Origin: Strongyloides papillosus
Taxonomy: Eukaryota > Nematoda > Chromadorea > Rhabditida > Strongyloididae
Direction: 5' to 3'
Assembly (NCBI GenBank): GCA_005656395.1
Contig: SRSI01000044.1
Location: 1,922,001 to 1,986,000, forward strand
Length of the DNA stretch: 64,000 nucleotides
The translations under genes and the position numbers were made by a program. How positions within the stretch are numbered: the first letter of the stretch is position 1; every line of letters begins with the position of its first letter. This document shows positions 1 through 10,700 of this stretch, piece after piece. The notes under the pieces are model-generated. The model saw only the letters and a program-made list of their open reading frames with translations. It was not told the origin of the DNA and made no database searches.

Positions 1-341
1 AAAAAGTCAACTGGAAAGATATGCTCAAAGAAAGGTGTAATAAGGATGTTGAAGAATTTAAAGAAGCATTAATGGAGGAAATAAAAAGGCAAAAGAAAAA
101 GGAAAAAGAAGATAATAAAAGAAGGAGGAAAGATAAAAAATCATCTAAAAGAGATGATAAAAAAGAAAAGTTAAAAAAGTTACGTGAAGATAGAATAAAA
201 CGTGAGAAAGAAGAAAAAAGACGTGTTAATGTATTATTTGGCATTAAGGAGGAAAAAGAAGAAAAAAATGAGGTTGAGAAATGTGATAAAAAACCAATAT
301 ATAATAGTATGTATCATCCCGAATTAGCTAGAAAACGCTGA
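1..341 (+). CDS. 3' end of a lysine/glutamate-rich protein, 5' truncated by the window edge
   Basis: The reading frame is open from base 3 and ends at a stop at 339-341, so the start lies before the window. About 112 residues are visible. They are almost entirely charged (runs of K, E, R and D, e.g. KRQKKKEKED and KKSSKRDDKK), typical of a nuclear, helical or disordered C-terminal tail. The end is less biased, closing with YHPELARKR. A possible polyadenylation signal AATAAA lies at 525-530. I do not recognise the family and see no domain. Charged low-complexity tails occur in splicing and ribosome-biogenesis factors, but that is not enough for a functional call. Confidence refers to it being coding. 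Confidence 0.7.
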   Translation, partial: KVNWKDMLKERCNKDVEEFKEALMEEIKRQKKKEKEDNKRRRKDKKSSKRDDKKEKLKKLREDRIKREKEEKRRVNVLFGIKEEKEEKNEVEKCDKKPIYNSMYHPELARKR

Positions 342-3049
342 GAATTCTGATCTCCAATTAAAATTTTTAAAAAGATCAAAATTAATATTGTTTACCTATC
401 ATTTTCATGTTTCCCACCCTCTTTTCGGTATTTATAAAAATGTGGAATTTTCTTTTAAAAAAGTATTTACTTGAAAGGTTATTTATTTCTTGCCAATAAT
501 AATCATTGTGATCTCCTGTTTTTTAATAAATATTAAGAATCATATTATTTTTAACTTATTTTTTGAACTTTTATACTGTAAAGAAATTCTTTTCTAAAAA
601 TATTAAGCACTTTTTATTATTATTATTCTATTTTTATATTCCGGTAAAGTTATTATATGCTATAAACATAATTATTAATGTTAATAAAAAATATTTATAA
701 CTAGTTGGAGGAAGGCAATTTGTAATGATAAAGGAATTTAAAAAGAAGAAGATCATGTATTAATAATTTTTTATGTAAATATTATTTTAATTTTTTTTTA
801 TTTTCATATTTGTTTCCAAATTTTTAGAATAATATTTTATTTTGTCTAACTATAAATTTTTTTATTTACCTAAAATTGATTTTAAAAAAGTAAAAGAAAA
901 TTATAATCAAATTATCCCTCAGTTGATAAATTTTTTGATTGATTATTTTTTTTGTGTAAAATAATTTTATCCAATTATTTGTCAATAAATTCTTTCAGTG
1001 AATTAATAATACAAAAAGAATTTTTTTTAGCTTTTTTTAAATGTAAAACTTTACAAACTTGATAAGTATTAAAATATTCTGAAATAAATTTAAAACCACC
1101 ATCTACAATTTTTTTTGTGACAAATAAATGTTGTACATTTTTTAAAATGTGTTGAAAAATATATAGTTGCAACACTTTTATACTGCATAGTATTCATAAT
1201 ATTTATAAGAAAAAATAGAGTACAAAAAGTAGAAATATTTTTCTTCAAATAAGCTTAAATTACCATTTTAATCACAAATATTTGATAATATTCTTATATA
1301 ATATATTTATACAATTTTAATGTTAAAATAAGTATGTTAAAAATAATAATTTTTCCTACTATTTAAATATCTTTCAATATATTACTCTCTTACAATAATT
1401 TTTTCTACTTTATTATTACTTTAATCTTTTTTTAAACATTTACTTGGTTTGTATTAATAAATTATAATGATAAACCTATTTAAACTTACTTTGTCAACGT
1501 CATTTATATTATTTTTAATACATTTACTAATACAAAAAAATTATACCCAATTTATATTCATTTTAGTACCTTTTATCAACTCATTCGATCAAAATTATGT
1601 AAAGTTATAATAAATAATTAGTAAAAATTACGAATTCATCTCTTATTAACCTTTCAAAAACTAACGTTTTCAAATATTTTTGTAACAATATAACATTTTA
1701 ATAACATAATAATAAATTTTTTTTATTACTTTTTGCTACTATAATCAAAACAAACTTTATATATCTTCAAAAGAGACAAATTTAAATGTTTTATCTTTAA
1801 CTGTCTACAAATAATAAAAAAATTAATGTTTAAAATAAGATTTTTTATAATTTAATTAATTAACATTATAAAAGATAGTATTATCAAATATTATTTATTT
1901 AATTAATGGTAAATTAGGATGTTTTGTTAAAAGGGTAATTGAAACTATATCTTACATTTTCTTATATAATGAATATCACATTTAAAATTTAAACCAATTG
2001 AAATGCCTCTTTTTTTAGACATCTCATTTTCTCTCCAAGGAATGATCTAACTATTCTAAATTATTATCAATCAATGTCCTTGGAAGGTAATTTTTGTTAA
2101 CGTTAAATATATTTTAATATATATATATATATATAAATACTACAAATATAATATTATTATAAATTTTCAAGAATTTTACTTTTCTCCAAATATAAACATT
2201 TTATATTAATCATAATATTTACTTATTATTTATTAATTATTACACTATTTGTAAATACTTAATTTTTTTTTATCATTTTACAAGTGATGTTACTTGATTT
2301 AACAAAAGTCACCCAAATCTAAGAAAATATTAATTATTTTTTAGTGATATCACTTCAGACACTTTTTAATAAAAATAGTGAAAAATTAGTTCTAAAAAAT
2401 ATTATTTAAAATCTTATTTACTATAAATTAACAAAAAAAATTTTTTTTCAAAAATCAACCTTTAGTACTGTTTATTTAGATATATTCTTTTCTATATATT
2501 CACTAAATTTCATATAATACAAATACATTTTTAAAAGTTTGGTGGTAATATACACTTTTAATTCTAACAAAAATATTATTTCATTTCTACACTTTTTACT
2601 TCTACTCAATTAATATAATGTATATTTATATATCACCAAATATTTCCATTCATAGATAGATGTTAATATATATTATATTAATTTATAAGAAGTCATACTT
2701 TGATAAATACATTTTAATTAAAAATACTTTGACTAATTTATGATTGAATATTTATTATTATACACTCTGATATATGAAGACAATTTAACGAAATAATAAT
2801 ACTATTATACTTCGCCTTCTAGATTGGGATGTGTCGTTTTTTTCCTTCCTTTTTGCAATTAATTATTTAGTTTTACCAATATTTTATTATAATTATTTAT
2901 GATTTTTCAATTTTATATCTTTTTTTTTGCTTTATTTTTTTAATCATCTTTTTATTATTTGTAATAACTTTGACATCTATTTTTAATCAAAATCAATCAT
3001 ATCAACTTTATCACTTTATATATCATGATTTTTTTGCTTGTAGAACAAG
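342..3049. other. Intergenic region, no gene supported
   Basis: About 2.7 kb of very AT-rich sequence. The only long frame (975-1175, minus, 66 codons) has no recognisable motif and lies in A/T runs. A short TA tract is present near 2117-2133. The last part before 3050 is pyrimidine-rich, as expected upstream of a nematode start or trans-splice site. I see no RNA gene. Confidence 0.5.
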
Positions 3050-4749
3050 ATGAATGATGTTTTAATACAAGCTCTACTGGCTTTAGCATTATTTCTTATA
3101 ACACTAATTATCAGTATAATACCTCTTAAAATTGTCTCAAGTTTTATGAAAACTAATGATGGATTGGAAACTGGTGAAATGGATAAAAAACATGCATGGA
3201 TTTTAAGTTTATTAAGTTGTTTTGCTGGTGGTGTTTTTCTAGCAACCTGTCTCCTTGATATATTTCCTCATATTAATGAAAATTTTAGTAGTTTTAAAAA
3301 AAATGCTAATTGGGATTTTCATTATCCTATGCCTGAATTTATTGCTTGTTTAGGATTTTTTATTATCTTTTTTATTGAAGAGATAACAATTAAAGTTTTT
3401 AAAAATATGGATTCACCTCATGGTCATGCTCATTATGATGATTATCATAGTGATGATGAAATATGTTATGATGATGAAGATAGTCATACCACTAATACTC
3501 CACCACATGGAACTAATAATATTTCACGGTTAACTGAAGAAACTACCACTAGTAGTGTCGAAACTCCGGAAAAGGACGATGAAATTAAAAATACAATAAC
3601 TGATAGCGCTATTTCACCAAACACTGATCAAACTCAACCTATGAGACATATATCCATTGTTTGTCATGATCCTGATTCTATTGTTGATAAGCTTTCTATA
3701 AATACTTTGGACTCAGTTAAATTTAAAAAACCAGAAAGTAATATATCTTTAATTTTTATTTTTTTATCTAAGATCATGTTTTTTTTTTGTTATTTTAGAT
3801 GATGATATACATGAATCACCTGTGATATTAAAAGTCGACAGTCAACTTGAAACATCAAGGAAAAGTAGTAAAAGATCAAGTATTTCTTCATCAAACAGAA
3901 GTCGGTATGTTTTTTTCATAATTATATTATTTTTCCACATGTTTTTTTTGGTATTTTTAATTTTGTCTTACTTTTATTTCAAACACTATTGTTTATTGGT
4001 AATATTTTTTATTAATAGGCTATTTTGATAAAAAAAATTTAACCGTTGACTAATTAATTATACTTGATCAATTAAATTTTTTTAGAAGCGTCTATGGGGG
4101 TAGTCAATATGATGGGGAGTATGCTGAAGAGATTCCCCCACATTATGAAGAACATGTCAATGCTGTCGGCAATGTTCTGAAAAGTATCACATTTACGATG
4201 ATAATCTCAGTCCATTCAGTTCTTGAAGGTTTTGCACTAGGTGTACAAAACAAAAAAATATCAATGTATACATTATTCGCAAGTTTAGTTCTTCATAAAG
4301 GTGTTGAAGCATTTAGTGTTGGTCTACAGGTAGCAAAAACAAATTTGAAAAGAAAACGATTTGTGGTATTTAGTATCATGATATATTCATTAACAACACC
4401 ATTAGGAGCATTACTTGGTGTAATTTTACGTTCTGCAAATTTTAATATTGTTTTAAAAGATGGTCTTATATTTGTATTTGAATCATTGGCAGCTGGAACA
4501 TTTTTATATGTAACATTTTTTGAAATATTGGCACATGAAAAAGCAAATAAGTTTAATACACTAAAACAATTATTGGCTATATTTATTGGATTTTTAATGA
4601 TATCTCTTGTTCAAATGCTAGAACAAACACTTGGAGCACATTCACATGAACATGAAGGAGGACATCGTTGGAATCACTCACATCAATCTCATCATCAAGA
4701 TGATCTTCATTCAGATTCCTCACATGAAGATCATTCACATGAAGTATAG
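3050..4749 (+). CDS. ZIP-family zinc/iron transporter
   Basis: Three exons, 3050-3737, 3799-3904 and 4086-4749, with 61- and 181-nt GT-AG introns, join in frame to 485 codons. The product imports divalent metal, mainly zinc, into the cytosol across the plasma or an organelle membrane. Three N-terminal membrane segments (roughly residues 5-27, 45-70, 95-120) are followed by a long hydrophilic loop starting with a His/Asp cluster (HGHAHYDDYHSDD). The ZIP signature follows in segment 4 (SVHSVLEGFALGVQ) and segment 5 (LHKGVEAFSVGLQ), giving the conserved metal-binding H and E residues. The C-terminus is a His-rich tail (HSHQSHHQDD and more) after the last membrane segment, longer than usual for the family. 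Splicing is needed: the loop exon and the signature exon are in different frames. It belongs to the ZIP1-3-like group; the orthologue is not resolved. Confidence 0.93.
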
Positions 4750-5172
4750 TAGTACAAAGAAATTGTTCATTTTTTATATATACTCTTATTTTGATTTAAC
4801 AAAGACCATAATCAAACATAAAAAACCCTCTATTACATGCTGACAAAAAACAACATAATACACACTATTTTTATAAAAACGGGAGGTGTTAAATTGTGAC
4901 ACACACAATATAAGTGTATTTTTTTTAATAATATTATTTTAAAAACTTTTTTGTACATATATTAATTAAACAATTATTAATTCAAAAAGTCACTTAAATT
5001 TACTATACTTAAACAGCTTTACAATTGTCTTAAAATAAAATTATTGTTACTTAATTTGATTCTATTTTTAGTAAAAAAAATTTTCTATATTAAATAACAA
5101 GTGTCTCAAGAAAGTTTGGAGGTGGAATTAAAGTTCTCAAAAAGCGTAAATCGCGCCGAAAAAATAAGATTC
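4750..5172. other. Intergenic region up to the retrotransposon insertion
   Basis: AT-rich 3' flank of the transporter gene with no coding signal. Bases 5169-5172 (ATTC) are the left copy of the target-site duplication of element E1; the right copy is at 25439-25442. Confidence 0.6.
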
Positions 5173-5310
5173 TGTAATCTGTTCGATAAAAGGTAGATGG
5201 AATATATAATAAATTTATTTTAAAAGCTCTCTGATTAACAATAATGTGAATATTATAAGTATATCTTTCTTTTATACTATTTTATAAAGGGTGGGTTGTC
5301 CCACCCTACA
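5173..5310 (-). repeat. E1 3' LTR (138 bp)
   Basis: Direct repeat of 25301-25438 with no difference I can find. It is the 3' LTR because coding is on the minus strand and a purine-rich tract abuts it at 5311-5322. It contains a GC-rich perfect hairpin, 8-bp stem AGGGTGGG/CCCACCCT around a 4-nt loop, at 5288-5307. Confidence 0.95.
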
Positions 5311-5322
5311 TCCCCTTTTCTG
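5311..5322 (-). promoter_or_regulatory. E1 polypurine tract
   Basis: On the minus strand the 12 bases next to the 3' LTR read CAGAAAAGGGGA, the expected plus-strand primer position in an LTR element. A near copy of the same 12-mer occurs at 5988-5999. Confidence 0.75.
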
Positions 5323-5403
5323 CCTGTTTTATACAGGTAGGGATTAAGTAAACTAGGTTTTTTTTCTTTTTGAATTGATAGTCAAAAGTTCATGGTATGA
5401 AAA

Positions 5404-5979
5404 GGCTAGTCATTAAACAGTGTTGAATTAATTTGAAAACTAGGAATGTTTTGATGAGAAATATTTGCTGAAACATTGCCAATTGTTTGAACAGATCCTT
5501 GTTATGGTATGTACAAAATTGTTGTTGGAGTATCAGATTGTTGTTCAATAACTTTATTTTGATCTAGGATAAATTTTTGTTGTTCAGATAAAAGATTATC
5601 CTCCTCAACTAACAATTTTTTCAATAGTCCCTGGTTCAATTATTTTCTGCTGTAGAATAAGTTTTTCTTGCAATTTTTGTTCTTCATGTAATTTTTGTAT
5701 AGTCTCTTGTAGTTGAATTTTAGATACTAGTAGTTGATTTTGACGTTGTTGTCGCAGTTGCTGGAGTTGTTGTTGTTGTTGAATTTGTTGAAGCTATTGT
5801 TGGATTTGTTGTTGCTAATGATTCTCTTGTTGTTGAATTTGACGTGATATTTGAAATTGTTAAACGTATTTTTAGAGATTATGTCGGTTGTGTCCAGCTA
5901 TTATTTGATCAAATGAAATATAGTTAGTACTATGTACTTTTTGTTGCAATTGTTAAGTGATTAATGAAACTTTTCATTA
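5404..5979 (-). pseudogene. Decayed glutamine-rich coiled-coil sequence carried inside E1
   Basis: On the minus strand one frame (about 5970 down to 5605) gives a Q-rich heptad-like sequence with stretches such as QQQQQLQQLRQQRQNQLL and QETIQKLHEEQKLQEK. It carries TAA or TAG stops at five positions embedded in runs of glutamine codons. A one-base shift near 5600-5620 (where the old frame runs into a TGA) moves the coding signal to another frame, with LLSEQQKFILDQNKVIEQQ and one more TAA. It lies between the end of E1 pol and the 3' LTR, in the element's sense orientation. It is not obviously retroviral and could be a captured host fragment. The parent family is not recognised; Q-rich repeats alone do not identify it. 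Confidence 0.6.
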
Positions 5980-6169
5980 TCAGTCTGTCCCCTTTTCAGA
6001 CTAAACATCTGTGGTTTAGTCGTATAAAAGTATATTAAGCGATGTGTATATAAATATGCCATCATCAAAAAATTGGTGCTATGTAGCGTGCACATTGTGA
6101 TTATATATTAACGTAACAATTAATTCGTCTACATTATCTGTTATTAAATAATAATAATTTCATTATTTT

Positions 6170-6680
6170 AGCTAATTTCCTGTGAAACTGTAGTAATGGA
6201 CAATATTGAATCCGACGATCAAGGACGTGGGGAAGGTATTATCAGTGATACTATTGATGAATCAGTCGAACATCGCAATGATGTAGGAGATATCAGCGAT
6301 AACTTTGAAGAATCATACGAACATCTAACTGATGGAGATGATGATAGTGACCTTCTTGATGGTTCAGACGGTCATCAAAGTGATAGAGGAAACATGAGAA
6401 ACGTACAACTCCTTGGTAGCATAAGGATAATAATATGTTGCACCCGTATATGTCAATGTAACTTGGGAAAGATACGAGGCTGGCAGAGGCCATATAGTGT
6501 CAAATGTGGACCAAATGTTATTGGTGGACCAGCTAGTCTGTATTTCAAGACAAAGGAGGACTTTCTGTGTTTCGGAGACTATTCTGGTGTATCCAGAATA
6601 AGACATACACAAGATGTCTAGTTTCCAGTTTTATTATTTCATTTTATGCTTATATTGTAGCGTATATATAGTATAATAAA
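6170..6680 (+). CDS. Antisense gene-like unit in E1: acidic 141-aa protein of unknown function
   Basis: The open frame runs 6196-6621 on the strand opposite to E1 pol. A splice-acceptor-like TTATTTTAG ends at 6171, 25 nt before the ATG, as expected for spliced-leader trans-splicing, and AATAAA lies at 6675-6680. TATA-like sequences occur near 6026-6053. The N-terminal half is acidic with a loose repeat (DTIDESVEHRNDV, SDNFEESYEHLTDG). The C-terminal half is more normal in composition, with five cysteines. No domain recognised. It occupies the same relative place, between 3' LTR and pol end and antisense, as the spliced gene in E3, which is the main reason to take it seriously. The minus-strand frames here are shorter and lack such signals. 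Confidence 0.45.
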
Positions 6681-6716
6681 ACTTTGTTAATCATTATAAT
6701 TGTTTGAGTACTCGTC

Positions 6717-7208
6717 TTAAGATGGGTGTACGGGAACGATTTTAAATCTGTCCGCTGTAACCCTTTCTTCTTTTCCGGTTAGACGACCTGCCTTAGTGCA
6801 GCGTCGAATGATAAATGTGTCTCCATGTACGTGAGATATGATTGTGTAAGGACCGTCGAATTGGTCTTGATTTTTGTGAGAGGTATGAGACAACTTCTTA
6901 TGCATTACTCGTTTCATAACGATGTGACCAGGTAGTAAATGTTTACCCTGACGACTAACTGAAGTTGGAGTATCAGAATACTTCTCCATACCGTATTTGA
7001 GAACATCCATTAGTCCGCTAGCGATTCCATGCATAGGAATATCCGTTAATACACTATCAGCCGTGTTGAGAACAAAGTAACTTGGTGGATATCCTGTAGA
7101 CATGTGCTTAGTACGGTTGTAAGCATAGGTTAAGGCATAAACCGTTTCGATTGGAGTTAACTCTGTTTGAGCACGAAGTGATTTACGAATTGTACGATTG
7201 AATCTTTC
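6717..7208 (-). pseudogene. E1 pol fragment: integrase C-terminus, cut by E2
   Basis: The frame is open from the E2 junction at 7208 down to the stop at 6717-6719. It begins at the catalytic-glutamate region of the integrase core (ERFNRTIRKSL) and ends with the family's C-terminal domain (FDGPYTIISHVHGDTFIIRR), closely matching the end of E3 pol. The rest of the integrase is at 12477-13094. The reading frames on the two sides of E2 are consistent once E2 and one copy of its TTTC duplication are discounted. Confidence 0.9.
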
Positions 7209-7404
7209 AGTGGAATTATGTCTATGTTTGATGACAAAATTCCTATATAAATAGCTTGAGAAATGATGAAATTCTCATTTTAAGGACTAATCACTATTTT
7301 AAATTGTCATCGCTGTCCAGTAGGTAAGTTTCATCATATTATTATTATATTGTTATATTATATATATTTTTTATAGCATTCAAACACCAATAAAATATTT
7401 TACT
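7209..7404 (+). repeat. E2 5' LTR (196 bp)
   Basis: Repeats 12281-12476 without a visible difference. It has a TATA-like box (TATATAAATAG at 7244-7254) and an AATAAA at 7389-7394, so it contains plausible promoter and polyadenylation signals. The bases right after it (TGGTCAAGGG, sharing the last T) would be the primer site; I cannot assign a tRNA. Confidence 0.93.
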
Positions 7405-7702
7405 GGTCAAGGGTGTTTGCTACAGCTATTGGTACACGTCGTATAAAAGGGTCATCATTTTCGGAAGTCGCGTGTTGAGTCTGACGTCGCGCATCGTTAT
7501 TTTGCCTGTTTCTTTGTGGATTCTGTTTACTTTTGTGGATATTGCTTGCTGTGTAGATTCTCTGCTCGCTTGGATTGAGAATCATCAAAACTTGTAATCT
7601 TGCTGACCCTAATCACATTACTGTTATAAAGCTAAAATAATCTGATAACGCATCGCGTGTTAACCTGCCAAAATTGAGCTCCAGAATATATTTAATTCTT
7701 TT
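7405..7702 (+). other. E2 leader
   Basis: About 300 nt between the 5' LTR and the gag-pol frame. It is higher in GC than the flanking host DNA. An in-frame TAA at 7661-7663 closes the gag frame upstream. A candidate splice acceptor (CTCCAG) lies at about 7679-7684, which would matter because the frame has no early ATG. Confidence 0.6.
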
Positions 7703-10700
7703 GTGGAGTCAAGGAATCTTGATCAATCTACTGCCCTTAAATTCAAGACTGTCTGTGACGTTTATAACTCTTTCAATCCTGCTATACCTGCAGAAGACAT
7801 CCTGATACTCGGTCAATTAACTTATCCGAGGTTCACAACTGATCACACTAAGCTGGTACGTCATTGCCAAGAAGTATTGGATCTCGTATACACACTTAAA
7901 TTTACCAAGAGTGATAGTCCTGTTTCTGATAAGTCAAACGACATGCATGCTTCATCTCGTATGGAACGATTCAACCCTAAGTCTGGGAAATCTATTGAGC
8001 CCTGGATAAAGCAATTAGAAAGATGTATGAAACTTGATAAGATAGTGGAGGAAGAAGATAAAATCAACCTCACGTTAGCATGTCTACCTCTTGAGATAAC
8101 TGAAACTATAGATGAGCTTCCTACATCCGACTTTGATACTTACTCTAAACTACGTGAGATTCTACTGAACAAATACAATGGTCAGATCAGTAGACAAACT
8201 GCATTCGCTCGCTTACGCTCATTTAAACTTGACATTAACGTCGACAAGTTTGTATCCAGTTGTCAAGAACTTGGAGAGATCATCAAACAAATTTCACCCG
8301 GTATTTCAAAAGATGCTTTACTTAATATTCAAATATCGCAGTTAACTACACACCTTCAACCTTATCGCTCGCTATGGACTTTTATTACTTCAAGGAACAA
8401 CTTTGGATCCTATGAAGAACTTGTTGCAGAATTAGACACCAACAATCGTCTATTTAAAGCATCTATTGGTAAAGGACGTGGAAAAGAAGGATTACCACCA
8501 AAGAAGTCTGCCGCTCCTAAAGATAAATCTACTATTATATGCAGAAAATGTTCCCAGAAAGGACATTACGCTAATGAATGCACAAATAAATCTGTTGGTA
8601 AGCCTGTCCAAACCAACAACAAATCTCCTAATGAAGTCAGAGCTGTAACTTCAAATAACTCTGATGTTGCTGCACAATTAGATGAAACCAACCGCATGAT
8701 GAAACATCTCCTTGAAATGCAGAACTATTCAATCAACAAAATTACTCTAGATGATGAAGGTAAACGAATGGAAGCAAATGTTGAAGAATTAACTGATGAA
8801 GAGACTGATACCATTCCACCACCAACATCCAATGATCTTGGAAAGTCTGCTGTTGTTAATCCTGTTTCTGACAAAACTGTATTTGATGTGAAATCCAAAA
8901 ATCCCAGCTTTCCAAAGAAATCAAAAATGCAAAAAGTTCAGTTGAAAGAATCTAAAAAGAATCAATCTCCAGATGCTATAGTACGTAATGCTAATTCAAA
9001 TCTTCTATTTATTGTTCCTGTTGAAATGTCTGATGGTCGTGTTTATCCTACACTTATTGATTCCGGTGCTGACGTTACTGTTATCAAACATTCTATTGCA
9101 CGTAGAACTGGATTTGTCGCTTCCAGTGATGATACAATGAAATTGAAGTTAGCTAATGGTGAAAATTGGAGAACAATTGGTAAACATCACACGAAGCTTA
9201 GATTTCTTAATAATGTTTATGTATGGGTTGATGCTATAGTCGTTGAAGATAAAGATCTCCAAAATCCCCGTTATTCTATGATAATTGGATCTGAAGTCAT
9301 CCATGCTTCAGAAATGATAATTGATTATAAAAACCTATCTCTATTTGTATGTGATCGTCCGTTGAAACACTTATCTGTGACTAAAAATGAAACCAAGATA
9401 AATAATGTTGTTGCTACTATGTCCATTATTGATGATTTCCAATTAAAGGAAATTGAAGATCTTAAAAATGAATTTTATGATGTTATTTCTTTTGATAAAA
9501 ATAGAATTGGTCTATCAAAATTGTTGGCACCCACATTAAAAGTTATTGATTCTAATTTGCCCAAGTTACCAAGATATTTTCTACCAAGTCATCAAATTCC
9601 TATTGTTGAAGAACAAATTTCTCAATGGCTTAATTCTGGCGCTATTAAAGAAGATTTCTATGTTAAATATTTACAAAATTTAGTTTGTACCAGAAAGAAG
9701 GATGGTACATGGCGTGTTTGTTTAAACTGCAAACCCTTAAATTCAAAATTACAAGATTATTATTATCCATCACCCACTCTCAAACAAATCATTCCTATTT
9801 TATCAAATGGTGATTGGTACACTTGTTTGGATCTTTGTCAATTCTTTACACAAATTGGTCTTGATGACGAAAGTTCTCAATATCTAGGTTTTGTTGCTCC
9901 AAATGGCAAAACTTATAAATTTACCCGTCTTATTTATGGTTTGAAACCAGCTAGTTCAATTGCTCAACGTCTCATTAATGAAGTTACCCATAAATTCAAA
10001 AATGTTGTTGCTTACATTGATGATCTGATTGTTACTACACGTGGATCATTTTCTCAACATATCCAAGATGTACGTAATCTATTGGTTGAACTTCGTGAAA
10101 TGAATCTTGTGTTGAATGGACCTAAATGTCAGTTTGCATGTAAACAAGTTGAATATTTAGGATTCAAGTTTGATAGTAATGGTATGTCAATTTCTGATCA
10201 TACAACTAAAGCCATGAAAGAATATCCTGATATTGATACACATTCCAAAATGCATCGTTTTGTAGGGAAAGTGAATTATATAAGATACTTCATACCTCGT
10301 CTTGCTGAATTACAAAAACCACTTGATGAAATGATAGCTCGTCCAAAATCCCAATTCAGATACACTTCGGAATGTCAAAATGCCTTCAGAAAAATTATTG
10401 ATTCAATTGTCAATGCCACAAAACTTCAATTACCTGATACATCTCGTCCATTTACTCTTGTGACAGATGCAAGTCATGATTGTTATGCTGGGATACTTTT
10501 ACAAGAATCTCCACAACACAACAACAAATTAATGCCTATATGTTATTTTTCAAAAAGGTCACCGGCTAAAAAGAAAAAGGTACCTGCATTATATATGGAA
10601 CTTAAAGCCATCGTTAAAGCCTGTCAATACTTCCATCAATGGATTATCAATACTCCAACTGTTGTGTTAACGGATCATAAACCTTTATTATATGTTATCA

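Noticed and set aside
975..1175. 66-codon minus-strand frame
   Set aside because: Lys/Phe/Ile-rich, no motif, no splice context; explained by AT-rich sequence. A missed exon cannot be excluded.
7400..7588. 62-codon minus-strand frame in the E2 leader
   Set aside because: Opposite to E2, no motif, and it starts at the LTR edge; likely chance.
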